Positions 52,700 to 61,877 of a DNA stretch of 64,000 nucleotides are shown piece after piece. Positions within the stretch are counted from its first letter, which is position 1, and every line of letters begins with the position of its first letter. The notes under the pieces are model-generated. The model ran no database searches, had not been told where the DNA came from, and worked only from the letters and a program-made list of their open reading frames with translations. The position numbers were made by a program, and so were the translations under genes. Source of the DNA: Blastobasis lacticolella (Eukaryota > Arthropoda > Insecta > Lepidoptera > Blastobasidae); contig LR990041.1 in NCBI GenBank assembly GCA_905147135.1, positions 16,491,907 to 16,555,906 of the forward strand, written 5' to 3'.

Positions 52700-52870
52700 C
52701 CAAACGGTCACCCATCCAATTCTTGCGGTTATAGGTCTCGCAAACACGCTACCACTAGACAAGATACCTAATAATGCCTAATAACATGGGGTGCCAATCC
52801 GCTCCTTCAACCAGGCTCCGAGTCCCCAGCTAGCGGAAGACCTTGGTCAACCTTGCTTCGGAAATGGTAT
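52700..52870 (+). repeat. Repeat fragment shared with 40060-40270
   Basis: CAGCTAGCGGAAGACCTTGG and TCAACCTTGCTTCGG recur near 40098-40130. Upstream, AACGGTCACCCATCCAA has a short resemblance to part of 5S rRNA, but it is too short to call. Confidence 0.4.
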
Positions 52871-53129
52871 AAGAAAGGACACCTAAACGAACTTTATGCA
52901 AGATAACTAATTAACTTCTCTGAAACGGAACGGCTTTAAAAATTTAGATGAAAATTACGAGTTACGGGTTTATGATAGACGTAGATAACGTAACTACTAT
53001 TACTATAATATTATTATTAAACGAGCTAATATTGTGATTTGTAATTGTATCTCATACAGGTATAGCGAATAAATAAATAAATTAAACGAAAAATTTCCTA
53101 CATTATTAAGAATATCAGTGAATTTTTTA

Positions 53130-53458
53130 ATTAGCCGTCATCATCGCACACCGGGCCAGGGGTCCGCCTTGACCATGATCCAGGATTTGGCAGATCAGGT
53201 AATTACAGTGGAGCGACTGCCATCGGAGCTCCATGACCCTGCTACCAGGGGAACCAGATTGGATCATGGTTACAGATAAAGTCTGAATGTGCAGGTTTCG
53301 ACACGGTGTTTTCCCTCTCACCGCAAGAGCATCGGTTAGTATTCAACAAATGTACAAAACTCAGAAAAGAGTCATCGGTACATGGCCGGAGAGGGATTCG
53401 AACCCAGTACTTCTCGCTTACGGTGGGATACTCTGACCGCTCGGCCACCGACGCTCAT
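53130..53458 (-). repeat. tRNA-derived SINE, near full length, antisense
   Basis: From the tail (GGTCCGCCTTGACCATGATC near 53160) to the head (GGATTCGAACCCAGTACTTC, then CGCTCGGCCACCGACGCTC). On the minus strand the head has an A box TGGCCGAGCGG and B box GGTTCGAATCC, the best-preserved promoter boxes among the copies. Confidence 0.8.
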
Positions 53459-53499
53459 GTAATTTAATTAGCTGTACTAACGTCTATATTGACCAATAG

Positions 53500-53995
53500 G
53501 ATAGGACCAATTTCGAAAAGCAAATATTTTCACCGATGGACTAATCGCCTACAAACGATTTGGGCAGCGCGCGCCGTACCAGTCCTGTCCATTTTCCTGA
53601 TCAATGCCGCGGGCGTGAGGGATGACATTCAGGTCTTTGCGAGAGGCCATGGTTGGTCGTTTGAACAAAGCCCTCAAGGCAGTCTCCAATTCGGGTGAAG
53701 CTAATCTGGTGGCGTTCAACGCTACCGATACACAGGCGTGTTTGTTTACCACCAAACGGAGCCCATTCCATTTTACTCCGGAAGTCCGGAGTGTATGTAC
53801 TTGAACGCTGTTCAAATTAATTAATGAGAACCTTGCTCAGTTCGAAGCATGGACTGCAGCTAACATTTTTTGTAGATATCCTCTCGAAGGTCAGGCGAAA
53901 CTTCTCTTCATAGCAGGCTTCAGTTATATCAAGCATAAGTCCGATCATACATGGAGTAGGTACGCTGCCAATTCGTTAGCGGCGGGGAACTGGAG
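53500..53995 (+). mobile_element. Degenerate LINE reverse transcriptase fragment
   Basis: The + frame at about 53622-53802 reads GRLNKALKAVSNSGEANLVA, FNATDTQACLFTTKRSPFHF, the RT segment after the YADD box in a moth LINE (..WG..NLV.FNA.KTQ.C.FT.K..PF). Further on, IRSYMEYGYAANSLAAGNW near 53950 matches the ..MEYC.HLW.G motif. Stops and shifts lie between. Confidence 0.65.
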
Positions 53996-54007
53996 TTAAA
54001 CCTTAAA

Positions 54008-54130
54008 ATAATCATATTAACGCATTGGTAGCGTCCCTGGTGTTGCTGATGTCCGTAGGTGGCGGTGACAACTTTCCATCAGGTCTGTTTGTCTGCCCGC
54101 ATATCTGTTTGTCTGCCGTATTAAATAAAT
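54008..54130 (+). mobile_element. LINE 3' tail
   Basis: AACGCATTGGTAGCGTCCCT, GGTGTTGCTGATGTCCGTAG, then GTCTGTTTGTCTGCCCGCAT. Same tail as 30290-30430. It may belong to the fragment just upstream, with an internal deletion. Confidence 0.6.
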
Positions 54131-54483
54131 AAAATTGACGGATTTACTACCTAAATTACTATTTGCTACCTTTGATAAAAAAATTGCTACCTCTCTGGAT
54201 CAGAAGACATAATTATTAAAAGAAAACTAATACCGCCATAATGACGTCAAATTGGCGGAACCACACGAAACGGTAAATCATAGTAATAAATCTGTTGTGT
54301 AAAATTGTACCTAATTACTACCACCTGGTATGTACCTTAAGCTAAGTAAAATTATTTCAGGAAAACTCGGAGATATGGAACTAAAATTGTGGACCTGCCA
54401 TAATAATGTCTTGTTTCTGAACTTTTACTTTACATGTATTTACTGCCTAACCTTCGAAAAAATCTAATGTCGATGTTAGTCCT

Positions 54484-54598
54484 CATGCCAGTCGCTCCAC
54501 TGTAATTACCTGATCTGCCAAACCCTGGATCATGGTCAAGGTGGACCCCGGGACCTAGTGCGCGGGAGGACATCCGGGACATTAACGCCAAGATGATG
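54484..54598 (+). repeat. SINE 3' fragment
   Basis: GCCAGTCGCTCCACTGTAAT, CCTGGATCATGGTCAAGGTG, GACATTAACGCCAAGATGAT: the SINE tail in full. Confidence 0.7.
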
Positions 54599-54599
54599 A

Positions 54600-54950
54600 A
54601 CTGTTTTAGGTTATCTATAAGTAGGGTTGCGCGTATGTCGATCTTCCACAGGTTACATTACGGAGAGTGTGCTAAGCTGCACGACCTCATTCCGCCATCG
54701 GGAGACGTGATCCGGGCGGGCGCTTCATCCTTGTCGTGGATCTTCCAGCTATCCGCACGAGCCGCTTTGGCTCGACCTTTATAATGGCTAATGGAGCGCG
54801 TTGCCTGCGAGTGTGTTCCCTGATCAATGTAATCTGGATGCCTTCGGCTAGAGTGAATAGGTTGTTCCAAGACGGGCATGCTCCATTTTCGGCCGCATCG
54901 TCACTTACCAACAGGTAAGATGGCGGTCAAATGCATGTCTTGACTAATAT
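54600..54950 (+). mobile_element. Jockey/CR1-type LINE 3' end
   Basis: It contains [33 protein letters not shown] and, at the end, [15 protein letters not shown] and RVNRLF-like sequence in shifted frames, then GCCGCATCGTCACTTACCAA. Same family as 28935-29440, more decayed. Confidence 0.6.
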
Positions 54951-55029
54951 TAAAAAAGAAAAAACAAGCAAGTGATTTGAAATCTAGCCTAGATTTCTAA
55001 ATTATCAACGACCTTTTGGAAATTTCAGT

Positions 55030-55037
55030 GTAATTAG
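55030..55037. repeat. 8 bp target-site duplication (left) of P element
   Basis: GTAATTAG, identical to 58963-58970 on the other side of the element. Confidence 0.9.
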
Positions 55038-55210
55038 CTTAGATCATATAGTTAAGGATAAGACTTACAGGCGCTTTCCCCTCTGCCGAGGTATAAGATT
55101 AACGAACTCCAAAACATCTAATGCTTTCATAAAAACCATTTGCGTAATCGATTACAAACAGTCGCGCATCGGTAAATCATCGTAAGGACGTCTGCGAGTG
55201 CTCCGCTAAA

Positions 55211-55290
55211 ATGCCGTTTTGTGCTGTTAACTCGTGCAAAAACAAGTCCAACACATCAAACATTAAAAAAGATGGAATAACCTTTCATTT
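55211..55290 (+). pseudogene. THAP-domain exon 1 of P-type transposase
   Basis: ATG at 55211 opens MPFCAVNSCKNKSNTSNIKK then DGITFH, ending at donor GTGAGT (55291). The C-x4-C pair near the start and ITFH- are the N-terminal half of the THAP zinc finger (C2CH), the DNA-binding module of P-element transposases. The second half, expected in the next exon, was not found in 55291-55930, so the domain is incomplete here. Confidence 0.75.
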
Positions 55291-55784
55291 GTGAGTATTT
55301 TTTTATTTTATTTACGTATATTTCTATTTAAATGTAATTTCTAATAATCGTAATGATGTATCGATTAGATAGTGAGTAATATGAATAATCGAGTCATGTT
55401 ACTCATGTTTGTGCGACACGAGACTCCATGCACTCCCCACGAGACTAGTGTTTTAAGAAATACAACTTAAGATTCTATGTTCTAAGCAATAGAGATTAAT
55501 CGTGGTTGAATTTAAGTCAATCAAAAAATTTCTAAAAATTTCCCGACTTTTTGAGTGACGTGACTTTACTTCTTAACTATCGATGTCGATAAAAATTTAT
55601 ACTTAGTATAATTTTAATGAGACGAAACATAAATCCGATTGTTTTGAACTTTTACACGACTGCACAAACAAGTAGTTTAATGTGTATTATGTAAGTATGT
55701 ATGTGCTATTTATTTAAATGTGAAAAAAATCAAAATGTGATAATAATCACGTGTTTGTATCAAATTACGTAGTCGGGGTATAGT

Positions 55785-55935
55785 TTTTAGGGTTCCGGAA
55801 CCAAATGGCAAAAACCGAACTCTTATGTGTGAACTGCATTAAGATTTTCATACAAAAATAGTAATAATAATAAATATAAAAAATAATAATAATAAATTTT
55901 GGGGGTCCCCATACATAGAACTGAAATTTAAATTT
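55785..55935. repeat. Repeat fragments inside the P element
   Basis: TTTTTAGGGTTCCGGAACCA then AATGGCAAAAACCGAACTCT is a very common moth repeat motif. It is followed by (AAT)n-type sequence and GGGGGTCCCCATACATAGAA. Confidence 0.5.
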
Positions 55936-57451
55936 TCTTTAGGCGATACAGGCGCGTGAGAATAGGAGACAACTAGGGGGCACAACTACGCAGGACTATT
56001 GCTGGTATACCATCTGGTCCACTAGCCTTGTTCACGTCTAGACTCCGCAGGATTTTTAAAATCTCTTTCTGATGTATACGCACCTCTGCCATAGTGCAGT
56101 CAGCGCGGGGTGAGATAGGTGGAGTTTTACCTGCAGTATCCAAACGTGAATTCGCCGCGAATTGAGAAGCAAGTAAATTTGCTTTCTCTTCCGCAGCATG
56201 CGCCAGTGTCCCATCCGGTTTCAGCAATGGTGGTAACGAAGATTGACTAAAGTTGGATTCGACCGCTTTTGCCAAAGACCAAATGCCTTACTCCCAGGAG
56301 GGTAAGAGGCAAGTTTGATGCCGACTTATGTGGTCGAATCGAGCCCTGCGTAGCGTCCTTTTGCAAGACTTGGCGGCGAGGTTAAAGGCTTTGTTCAGTT
56401 TGCGAGTATCCGGAGACATATGCGCTCGAGCCTCAGCCCAGACAGAGTATGTCGCTTGCTTCAGCGCTTCAGCGCGACTGCCGTCAGCACTAAACCATGG
56501 ACGAGACTTGCCATTTATCGCTACGTCAGAATATGGAATAAAGTATTCCATTCCCTGCCGTATAACCGCGGTAACGGCTTCAGCACAACTCGACGGATCG
56601 CCCGAAGAGAAGCATGCCTCCCGCCAAGAATAGGACGAAAAAAAGTGACGCATCTCATCCCAATCTGCTGATTTGTATCGCCACACCCGTCGGGGGTTGC
56701 ATGGGCTTTGCTCGGGTGGGGAATAGACGGATACAGATTTCACCAGACAGTGGTCGGATGTACCCAGCGGTGCGGAAACCGATACTGAGTGCCTGTCCGG
56801 ATCAGTTGTCAGCAGATGGTCTAAGCAATTGGCGGAATGGGAGTCGACATCCGGTACCCTCGTGGCGCAGTTTACTAGCTGGGTGAGATCTAGCGACAGA
56901 GCTAGTTTACGCGCCTCTCTCCCAGCATGATTGGTCACCTGGTATGGGAAAAGCCACTCTTGGTGGTGGGCATTGAAATCCCCCAGAATGACCAGCTGCG
57001 CCACGGGGTAACATTCCTTCGCTTCATCCGCCGCTTCAATGAGATGGTCACATAAACGAGTCGTCTCCTGGTCCCCGCTGTGGGATTGATAAACGCAGGA
57101 AAACAGGATTTGCACTTGACCAGTATCCACTAGAAGCCACAAAATGGACAAAGCAGCCCCTTCAAAGCATCTGAGACGCCGAATGCAGATGTCGTCGCGA
57201 GCGTACACACAGATTTCGGCACGAGGTACGAACCTGTGCTCGAGAGTATACCCTGGGTAACTGAGGTACGCCGCGTCAGCCGGACTTCTGATCTGCGTCT
57301 CAGTGAGGAACAGCAGCTGCGGCTTTTCAGTCTGGAGGTGGTGGTGGACTGCATTGAGATTTGAGTGCAGGCCTCGGATGTTAGTGAGGTGCACTTTGAG
57401 TGAGAGGGGGGACTTACATATGTTCCATTTCACAAGGTCAGCCAAGACCAT
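55935..57451 (-). mobile_element. Jockey-type LINE pol fragment (endonuclease, start of RT) nested in P element
   Basis: The minus frame from 57451 starts MVLADLVKWNICKSPLSLKV and carries the endonuclease domain: LTNIRGLHSNLNAV, LLFLTETQIRSP, LVILGDFNAHHQEWL and GTSDHCLVKSV, with the catalytic Glu, Asp and SDH. An in-frame TAA (56288-56290) lies between two compensating one-base shifts. The same frame then resumes LAKAVESNFSQSSLPPLLKP and enters the RT at VNKASGPDGIPAIVLRSCAP, then TAG and LSPILTRLYRL to about 55938, where it stops abruptly. The RT catalytic part is missing, so it is 3' truncated, which is unusual for a LINE insertion and suggests a later deletion. Confidence 0.85.
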
Positions 57452-57523
57452 ATAGAAATATTATTTTCTAAAATTTTCTGACAATCCTACAGCGCGACAA
57501 TTCGAGTCAATTTATAAAAAGCT

Positions 57524-58136
57524 TTGATCCACAATGAACTGTCAGTAACAAGCGTAGGGACCAACTGCATTCCATTGGAAAACATTGGTATTCTAAATTG
57601 TTCTTCAATAGATAAAATTAATAACACTTCTTGTTCCCGTACAACAATTGAAGAAACTTACAGTAAGGATGAAGATGACGCGGATGATATAGATTTAGAA
57701 TCACAACTTTATCTCTCACGTTGTGTATTCTATTTCAAAGCAAATTAAATGTGATGCATGCTTAAAGGGTATTTTTGGGGAGTGTGAGGAAAAAAGCTGA
57801 TATACTACAAAACAAAGGGCTATTTAAAATATGCTTCAAAATATGTAATAATGTTGTGTCGACTTTGCGAAAAAATCATAAGACAAAATCTTGATGAAAA
57901 TATAAAAATTACTACTAAGTACGTGTACCACGACATATATTGTGGCAAAATGTCTACGTCAGGTTATGAATGATAATTTGTTTCCTGATGTGGAACAACA
58001 TGATGGTGACATTTTAGTAAATCATAAAATAGAATTAACTAAAACAGTATTATCAAAGTACGCAAACACTAGGATTGCATATCTTACAAAAAAAGTGACC
58101 CTAAAAAATGGATACGACACATTTATACTAAATTGA
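57524..58136 (+). pseudogene. P-type transposase C-terminal region, frameshifted
   Basis: Pieces in three frames follow each other. An acidic stretch at about 57645-57705 (EETYSKDEDDADDIDLESQL) leads into ISKQIKCDACLKG (about 57735-57770). Then KGYLKYASKYVIMLCRLCEK and IIRQ (57818-57890) match the C..C ... S..V...C..CE pattern of P/THAP9-type transposases. Finally LFPDVEQHDGDILVNHKIEL and TKTVLSKYANTRI (57975-58070) match the conserved C-terminal helix region. Two or three frameshifts separate them, so no intact protein exists. Confidence 0.65.
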
Positions 58137-58336
58137 TTCATTTTAAAAATCAATAGATGTCATTTTTTTCATTATTTTGGTTGACTAAAGTTTTTTTATT
58201 TAATTTTGTTGTTCTGTTTGTCATTCAATTGGGTATTTTCTTCTATTTTTTTTTATTGTCCATTTATGAAACTTCTCTGTGTCCAAATAAATATGATGAA
58301 CGAAATGGATTTTTCTTGTGTTTTTTATTCCATACT

Positions 58337-58560
58337 AGCTTCTGCCTGCGACTTCGTCTGCGTGGACTCAACTTAATGCTTAGCACGTAAAAATTTTTCC
58401 CTCGGGAACTACTTAAGGAATCGGGATAAAAGGTAACCTATGTTCTTTTCCATGTCAAAGTCTACACCCATGCCAAATTTCACCCAAATCTGTTTAGCCG
58501 TTTCTGCGTGATTGAGTAACAAACATCCAAATATCCAAACATTTCTAACATACATACAGT
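58337..58560 (-). repeat. Common moth repeat, antisense, inside the P element
   Basis: ACTAGCTTCTGCCTGCGACT then TCGTCTGCGTGGACTCAACT, followed by CATGCCAAATTTCACCCAAA and TCTGTTTAGCCGTTTCTGCG. This block is widespread in Lepidoptera. The CTAG end again suggests a Helitron-like or RTE-linked repeat. Confidence 0.55.
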
Positions 58561-58962
58561 ACGTGCTGAAAACATTAGTCTTCCTTCTTGGCAGTACGGT
58601 TAAATATGTCTGTTTACTATTTTTTATTAAATTAATATGTATGTATTTTCGAATTTCAACAAATTTATTAATTTTGTAATATCGATAATTATGTCGATAC
58701 GATTTTTAATTGGTTACCTCCCTTTAGAGCGAGTGTATTATTACGTATACGTACACAGATTTTTCTGTGTGATACATATTTGTGTGCAAAAACAAGCTAG
58801 TGTGTCAATTTTGAAATAGTGTGAGTTTGTAAAGACAAACATTATTTTTGTGAATGTGTGATTTTGTTTCATAGTGTGATTTACCCTCCCCGCACCAAAA
58901 TCGGCAGAAAGTTTTGTTAGAAGATTTGTCCACAAATCTTATCCTTAACTATATGATCTAAG

Positions 58963-58970
58963 GTAATTAG
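58963..58970. repeat. 8 bp target-site duplication (right) of P element
   Basis: GTAATTAG, identical to 55030-55037. Confidence 0.9.
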
Positions 58971-59021
58971 AGTCCCCAATCTGCCAATAAACATTGTTTC
59001 ATTGAAATTTTACATCTATTT

Positions 59022-59027
59022 TTTATT
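59022..59027 (-). terminator. Candidate poly(A) signal of the WBP4-like gene
   Basis: TTTATT on the + strand is AATAAA on the minus strand, 243 nt after the stop codon. It is the nearest canonical hexamer before the P element. Confidence 0.45.
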
Positions 59028-59269
59028 CTAATTATCCAAGCCTTTGTCTAGATTAAGCACCCACATCATTAAGTAAAATTCTGAACATTTCAGTACCCAC
59101 ATATTACAAACTTTCAAACAAAAATAATTGGCTGCTTTTTACTTTGTGATATTGGTGCGATCGAGGTGAAAATTCACACACCTGTGCTGCAAATGAAAGA
59201 CTTGTTTACAATATGTTAGTATGTATATTATGTACAGTAAATAACATTATGTTATTGTCTAGTAATATA

Positions 59270-59462
59270 TCATTCGTCATCTGTTTTCTGGCGCATGCGG
59301 CCGCGGTGGTTGGCGAGTTTCCGCCGCTTGAACTCGACCGGGCCCTCGCCGAGAGACTCGACTCGCCGCTCGCCGAACTGAATTCGCTCTGGCTGCATCA
59401 CTACGGGCGGTGGTACCACCTCCTTGCCTTTAGGAAGCTGTAGGTCTATGGTCTCCGTTGGC
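59270..59462 (-). CDS. WBP4: WBP4-like terminal exon
   Basis: Acceptor TACGTTTCAG, first base completes Glu, then PTETIDLQLPKGKEVVPPPV, VMQPERIQFGERRVESLGEG, PVEFKRRKLANHRGRMRQKT, DDE and TGA (59272-59270). It carries the C-terminal basic motif of the family. Confidence 0.75.
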
Positions 59463-61826
59463 CTGAAACGTATATTGTGAAATTTTAAGGTATACATACA
59501 TACGTATAGCGTTATGGGATGCTAATCAGCTTCCGAGACTGTTTAATCAGTCCCATGATCCACAGTGGAAGACCTCAATGGTCAACTTGGCGTCGCCAAT
59601 GGTATCAGGAGGCACCCTAACGAGTGACGAGCGCAATGAGGCTACACAGACGAGGAAACTATTCCTGCTTTTTAAGCGACCATGCACTGGCTTTTCGTCG
59701 TAAAGGTATCAATGGTCAGTCACTTGGCGCGTTTTTTCCAGGGAAAAATTTTTCAGCCACATTCCTGCGCGCCACGTAGGCGCAATTCCAGCAAGAGGAT
59801 ATAGCTTCTGTACCGGGTAAGTTTAATTCGGCATGTCTCGTTGAGAGCTACATTCACTGCCTTCGCATGAGCTGAGCGGCCCCCACACTGCGCATGCATA
59901 TTCACCAGCAAAAAAAGCATAGTGCTAATCCAGCCAGTAGTGCGCAGGACATTAGGGGCACCTAATGACAAGTATAACCTTGGGGTCTTCAAATCAAGAG
60001 TGAATAGGTATCTTCTAGGCACGCATGCTACATCTTCGACCTCATCGTCGCTTTTCCATCAGGTGAGTTGTGGTTGCAAGACTATTATTAATAAAAAAAA
60101 AGCCTCCCCATTTGGAGGTGTCTAAGCGTCTCAAGACCTTGTTACGGGCGGACACCTTCTGTATGAGGTTTTCGCAGTTGGTCTTGTATGTCAACGCCCT
60201 GTCTGAAGTAACACCGAGATATTTTTGGTTATTGTGTGCGCGACGGGACAGACGACGCTCAGTCTACGGTTTGCCTGGTAGTTGTGTTGGTGGTACACGC
60301 ACGACAAGGTTTGGTTGATGTTAGACGTAGATATTTGTAGCTGTTTATGGATTTGGTGCTACTTACTCGTTAACTACAGGTGTCCAAGAGCCATAAGGCT
60401 TGCTGGCTCTAGGCACGGGGCCAAACACCACATCCTTCATCGCCGACGGCTCTGGCTCGGATTTCACAGCAAACTTTTTCATTTTTTCTCTTGCAAGAAA
60501 TGCTTTAGCTTCCTTCAAGGCGTCTTGGTGGGCCTCCTTATCTTTTTCTTTCCTTAAACATGGATGTTTAAGCTAGTATTTGTTATCTTTACGGGTTACC
60601 ATCAGGCAGATCGTAAGCTTGTTTGCCACCTAAGGGTCAGTTCGCACAGAGACGCGACGCGACGCAACGATTATTTTAGAGGCCAGTGGTATCGCGGCCA
60701 GACCCACAGCGACACCGCGCGGCACAGCGGAACGTATTTAAATTCGAGTAGAGTTCCCAGCACGGCTGGCACAAGTGTGCCCGCGACACAGCTCGCGCCG
60801 CGTTGTTTCCTTCTCTCAATACTAGATGAAAGAGATAGCGGCATCGATGTCGCGCCTTTTCATCGCATATCGCGCGCGAGAGCACACTTGTGTTAGCCGT
60901 GCTGGCTTCAGATAGCGCCTCGCAACTCTTACTCGTCTACCAGCGAAGCGCCGCTACGTCGTGATGCATCGCGCTACGCTCCGCCGCGAGGCATTTACGA
61001 ATTATCGCAATGAAATGTGTATTTTGCGTAGTAAATAAAGTTATATTTTGACTCGGTGTGAACTGACCCGCGGGCTGAATGGGATGTGGACTGAGTTGAC
61101 CAAGATTTTGACTAAATCGGGTCCATATTTAAAATAGTTACTTATTTGTCATCTGGTTCAAAAAAAGGAGGTTAACTACCTGGACAATTTTCCGGGAGTT
61201 TTGAAAATTGGTAATTTTATAGATTTATTTTACAATATGGCGGCAAGCGGCAAAGACACGAGTTAAAATAATCATCTTGGCGTTAATGTCCCGGTGGTGC
61301 TCTCGCGCACGAGGGCCCGGGATGCGCCAAAAAAGTTTGACAGAGAAATATGCAAACATCAAAATCTCTTACTTAATTTTTTCTTTCTTTTTTTGTTCAG
61401 TTTCTTCTTTCAATTTTTTCTCTTCCTGTTCTGCCAAAGACACATACTCGTCCGGTGGGTCCCAAGTGGTTTCTGTAATAAATGCATGCTCATTAAAATT
61501 AACTAAATAGAGTGTGAGTGTATTTGTAGGTAGTCACAATTCATAAAGTGCTATCTAGCCAAAGCTTAGTAGCATGTGTGATATGAAACCAAGGCAAACA
61601 TATGTGTATCTACCTATGTTGGCCTTGGTATTGCTGTTGGACATGTAACTATATTATAAGGATACACTTAAAAATTATTACCATTACTTTCCTTATTCCA
61701 GAAATATGAACTACTATCATCATTTTTTACTTCTTGCCAAACCACTGCTTTCTTACTTGTCGCTGCAGTTTTACATACTGCTATATCACTGGTACTGCTG
61801 CCTTGTCCAAGCATTTCATTTATACT
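59270..61826 (-). CDS. WBP4: WW domain-binding protein 4-like, C-terminal four exons
   Basis: Minus-strand join of 61826-61682, 61472-61373, 60552-60367 and 59462-59270 gives 207 residues plus stop, all junctions in phase (1/2, 2/1, 2/1). WBP4 (FBP21) is a nuclear spliceosomal B-complex protein whose WW domains bind proline-rich splicing factors. Seen here: one WW domain (W30, YFWN, TTW52DPP, spacing W-x21-W), a Glu/Lys-rich helix (residues 64-103), a conserved FGPVPRASKPYGSW block, then TETIDLQLP, and the basic end RVESLGEGPVEFKRRKL, MRQKTDDE, which parallels the human C-terminus (..VTSLG...FKKRRT...RQRGDD). Vertebrate WBP4 has two WW domains and an N-terminal matrin-type zinc finger; the zinc-finger exons must lie beyond 61.9 kb. 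The identity is by motif memory; another WW splicing factor is possible. Confidence 0.7.
59500..59925. other. WBP4-like intron part without recognised content
   Basis: Unassigned sequence between the terminal exon and the LINE relics. A minus frame at 59753-60022 has no domain. Confidence 0.4.
59930..60080 (+). mobile_element. LINE 3' end in WBP4-like intron
   Basis: NLGVFKSRVNRYLLGTHATS on the + strand, then TCATCGTCGCTTTTCCATCA and an A-rich end at 60090-60100. Same LINE family as 28935-29440, opposite to the host gene. Confidence 0.65.
60095..60345 (-). mobile_element. LINE reverse transcriptase fragment in WBP4-like intron
   Basis: The minus strand reads KYLGVTSDRALTYKTNCENL then IQKVSARNKVLRRLDTSKWG, the segment after the RT palm in a moth LINE (KYLGV.LDR.L.Y...C......K...RN..LRKL..S.WG). 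Same strand as the host gene. Confidence 0.7.
60367..60552 (-). CDS. WBP4: WBP4-like penultimate exon
   Basis: Acceptor CATGTTTAAG (weak pyrimidine tract), donor GTAAGT. It encodes KEKDKEAHQDALKEAKAFLA, REKMKKFAVKSEPEPSAMKD, VVFGPVPRASKPYGSWTPVV and N plus two bases. The PYGSW block parallels PYGEW of vertebrate WBP4. Confidence 0.75.
60634..61069. mobile_element. MITE, 436 bp, in WBP4-like intron
   Basis: The ends GGGTCAGTTCGCAC (60634-60647) and GTGTGAACTGACCC (61056-61069) are inverted repeats with one mismatch. Inside, CCAGCACGGCTGGCACAAGT and its approximate complement (about 60887-60908) form a second, inner inverted repeat. The inner part has a relative at 18410-18595. Target duplication is not clear. 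Confidence 0.7.
61263..61320 (-). repeat. SINE tail fragment, antisense
   Basis: AATCATCTTGGCGTTAATGT, CCCGGTGGTGCTCTCGCGCA, CGAGGGCCCGGG: complement of the SINE 3' end. It lies 50 bp from a WBP4-like exon. Confidence 0.6.
61373..61472 (-). CDS. WBP4: WBP4-like exon with second half of WW domain
   Basis: Acceptor TTTATTACAG, donor GTAAGA. It reads (E)TTWDPPDEYVSLAEQEEKKL then a Lys/Glu-rich helix. Joining to the previous exon restores W-x21-W-x-x-P exactly, which supports both splice sites. The + frames at 61277-61510 are shadows. Confidence 0.75.
61682..61826 (-). CDS. WBP4: WBP4-like exon with first half of WW domain
   Basis: Acceptor TTTATTTCCAG then AGTATAAATGAAATG; donor GTAATA after AAT G. 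It encodes SINEMLGQGSSTSDIAVCKT, AATSKKAVVWQEVKNDDSSS, YFWNKESN plus one base. Phase 0 in, phase 1 out. Confidence 0.75.
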
Positions 61827-61877
61827 CTGGAAATAAACAAAGATTATAAATGATCTGATTATTAAATATGTTAATAA

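Larger units (their letters stand above)
55038..58962 (+). mobile_element. P-superfamily DNA transposon, defective, 3925 bp
   Basis: The first and last 26 bases (55038-55063 and 58937-58962) are perfect inverted repeats beginning CTTAGATCATATAG. An exact 8 bp duplication flanks them, as expected for P elements. Inside are a THAP-type first exon (55211) and the broken C-terminal part of a P-type transposase (57524-58136). The middle of the transposase is missing; the gap is filled by a minus-strand LINE fragment (55935-57451) and a repeat at 58337-58560. The element cannot be autonomous. It sits about 50 bp beyond the candidate poly(A) signal of the WBP4-like gene. Confidence 0.85.

Noticed and set aside
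52700..52760. 5S rRNA-derived sequence
   Set aside because: Only about 13-15 bases (GGTCACCCATCCA) resemble 5S rRNA; the rest does not, so chance or very old similarity.
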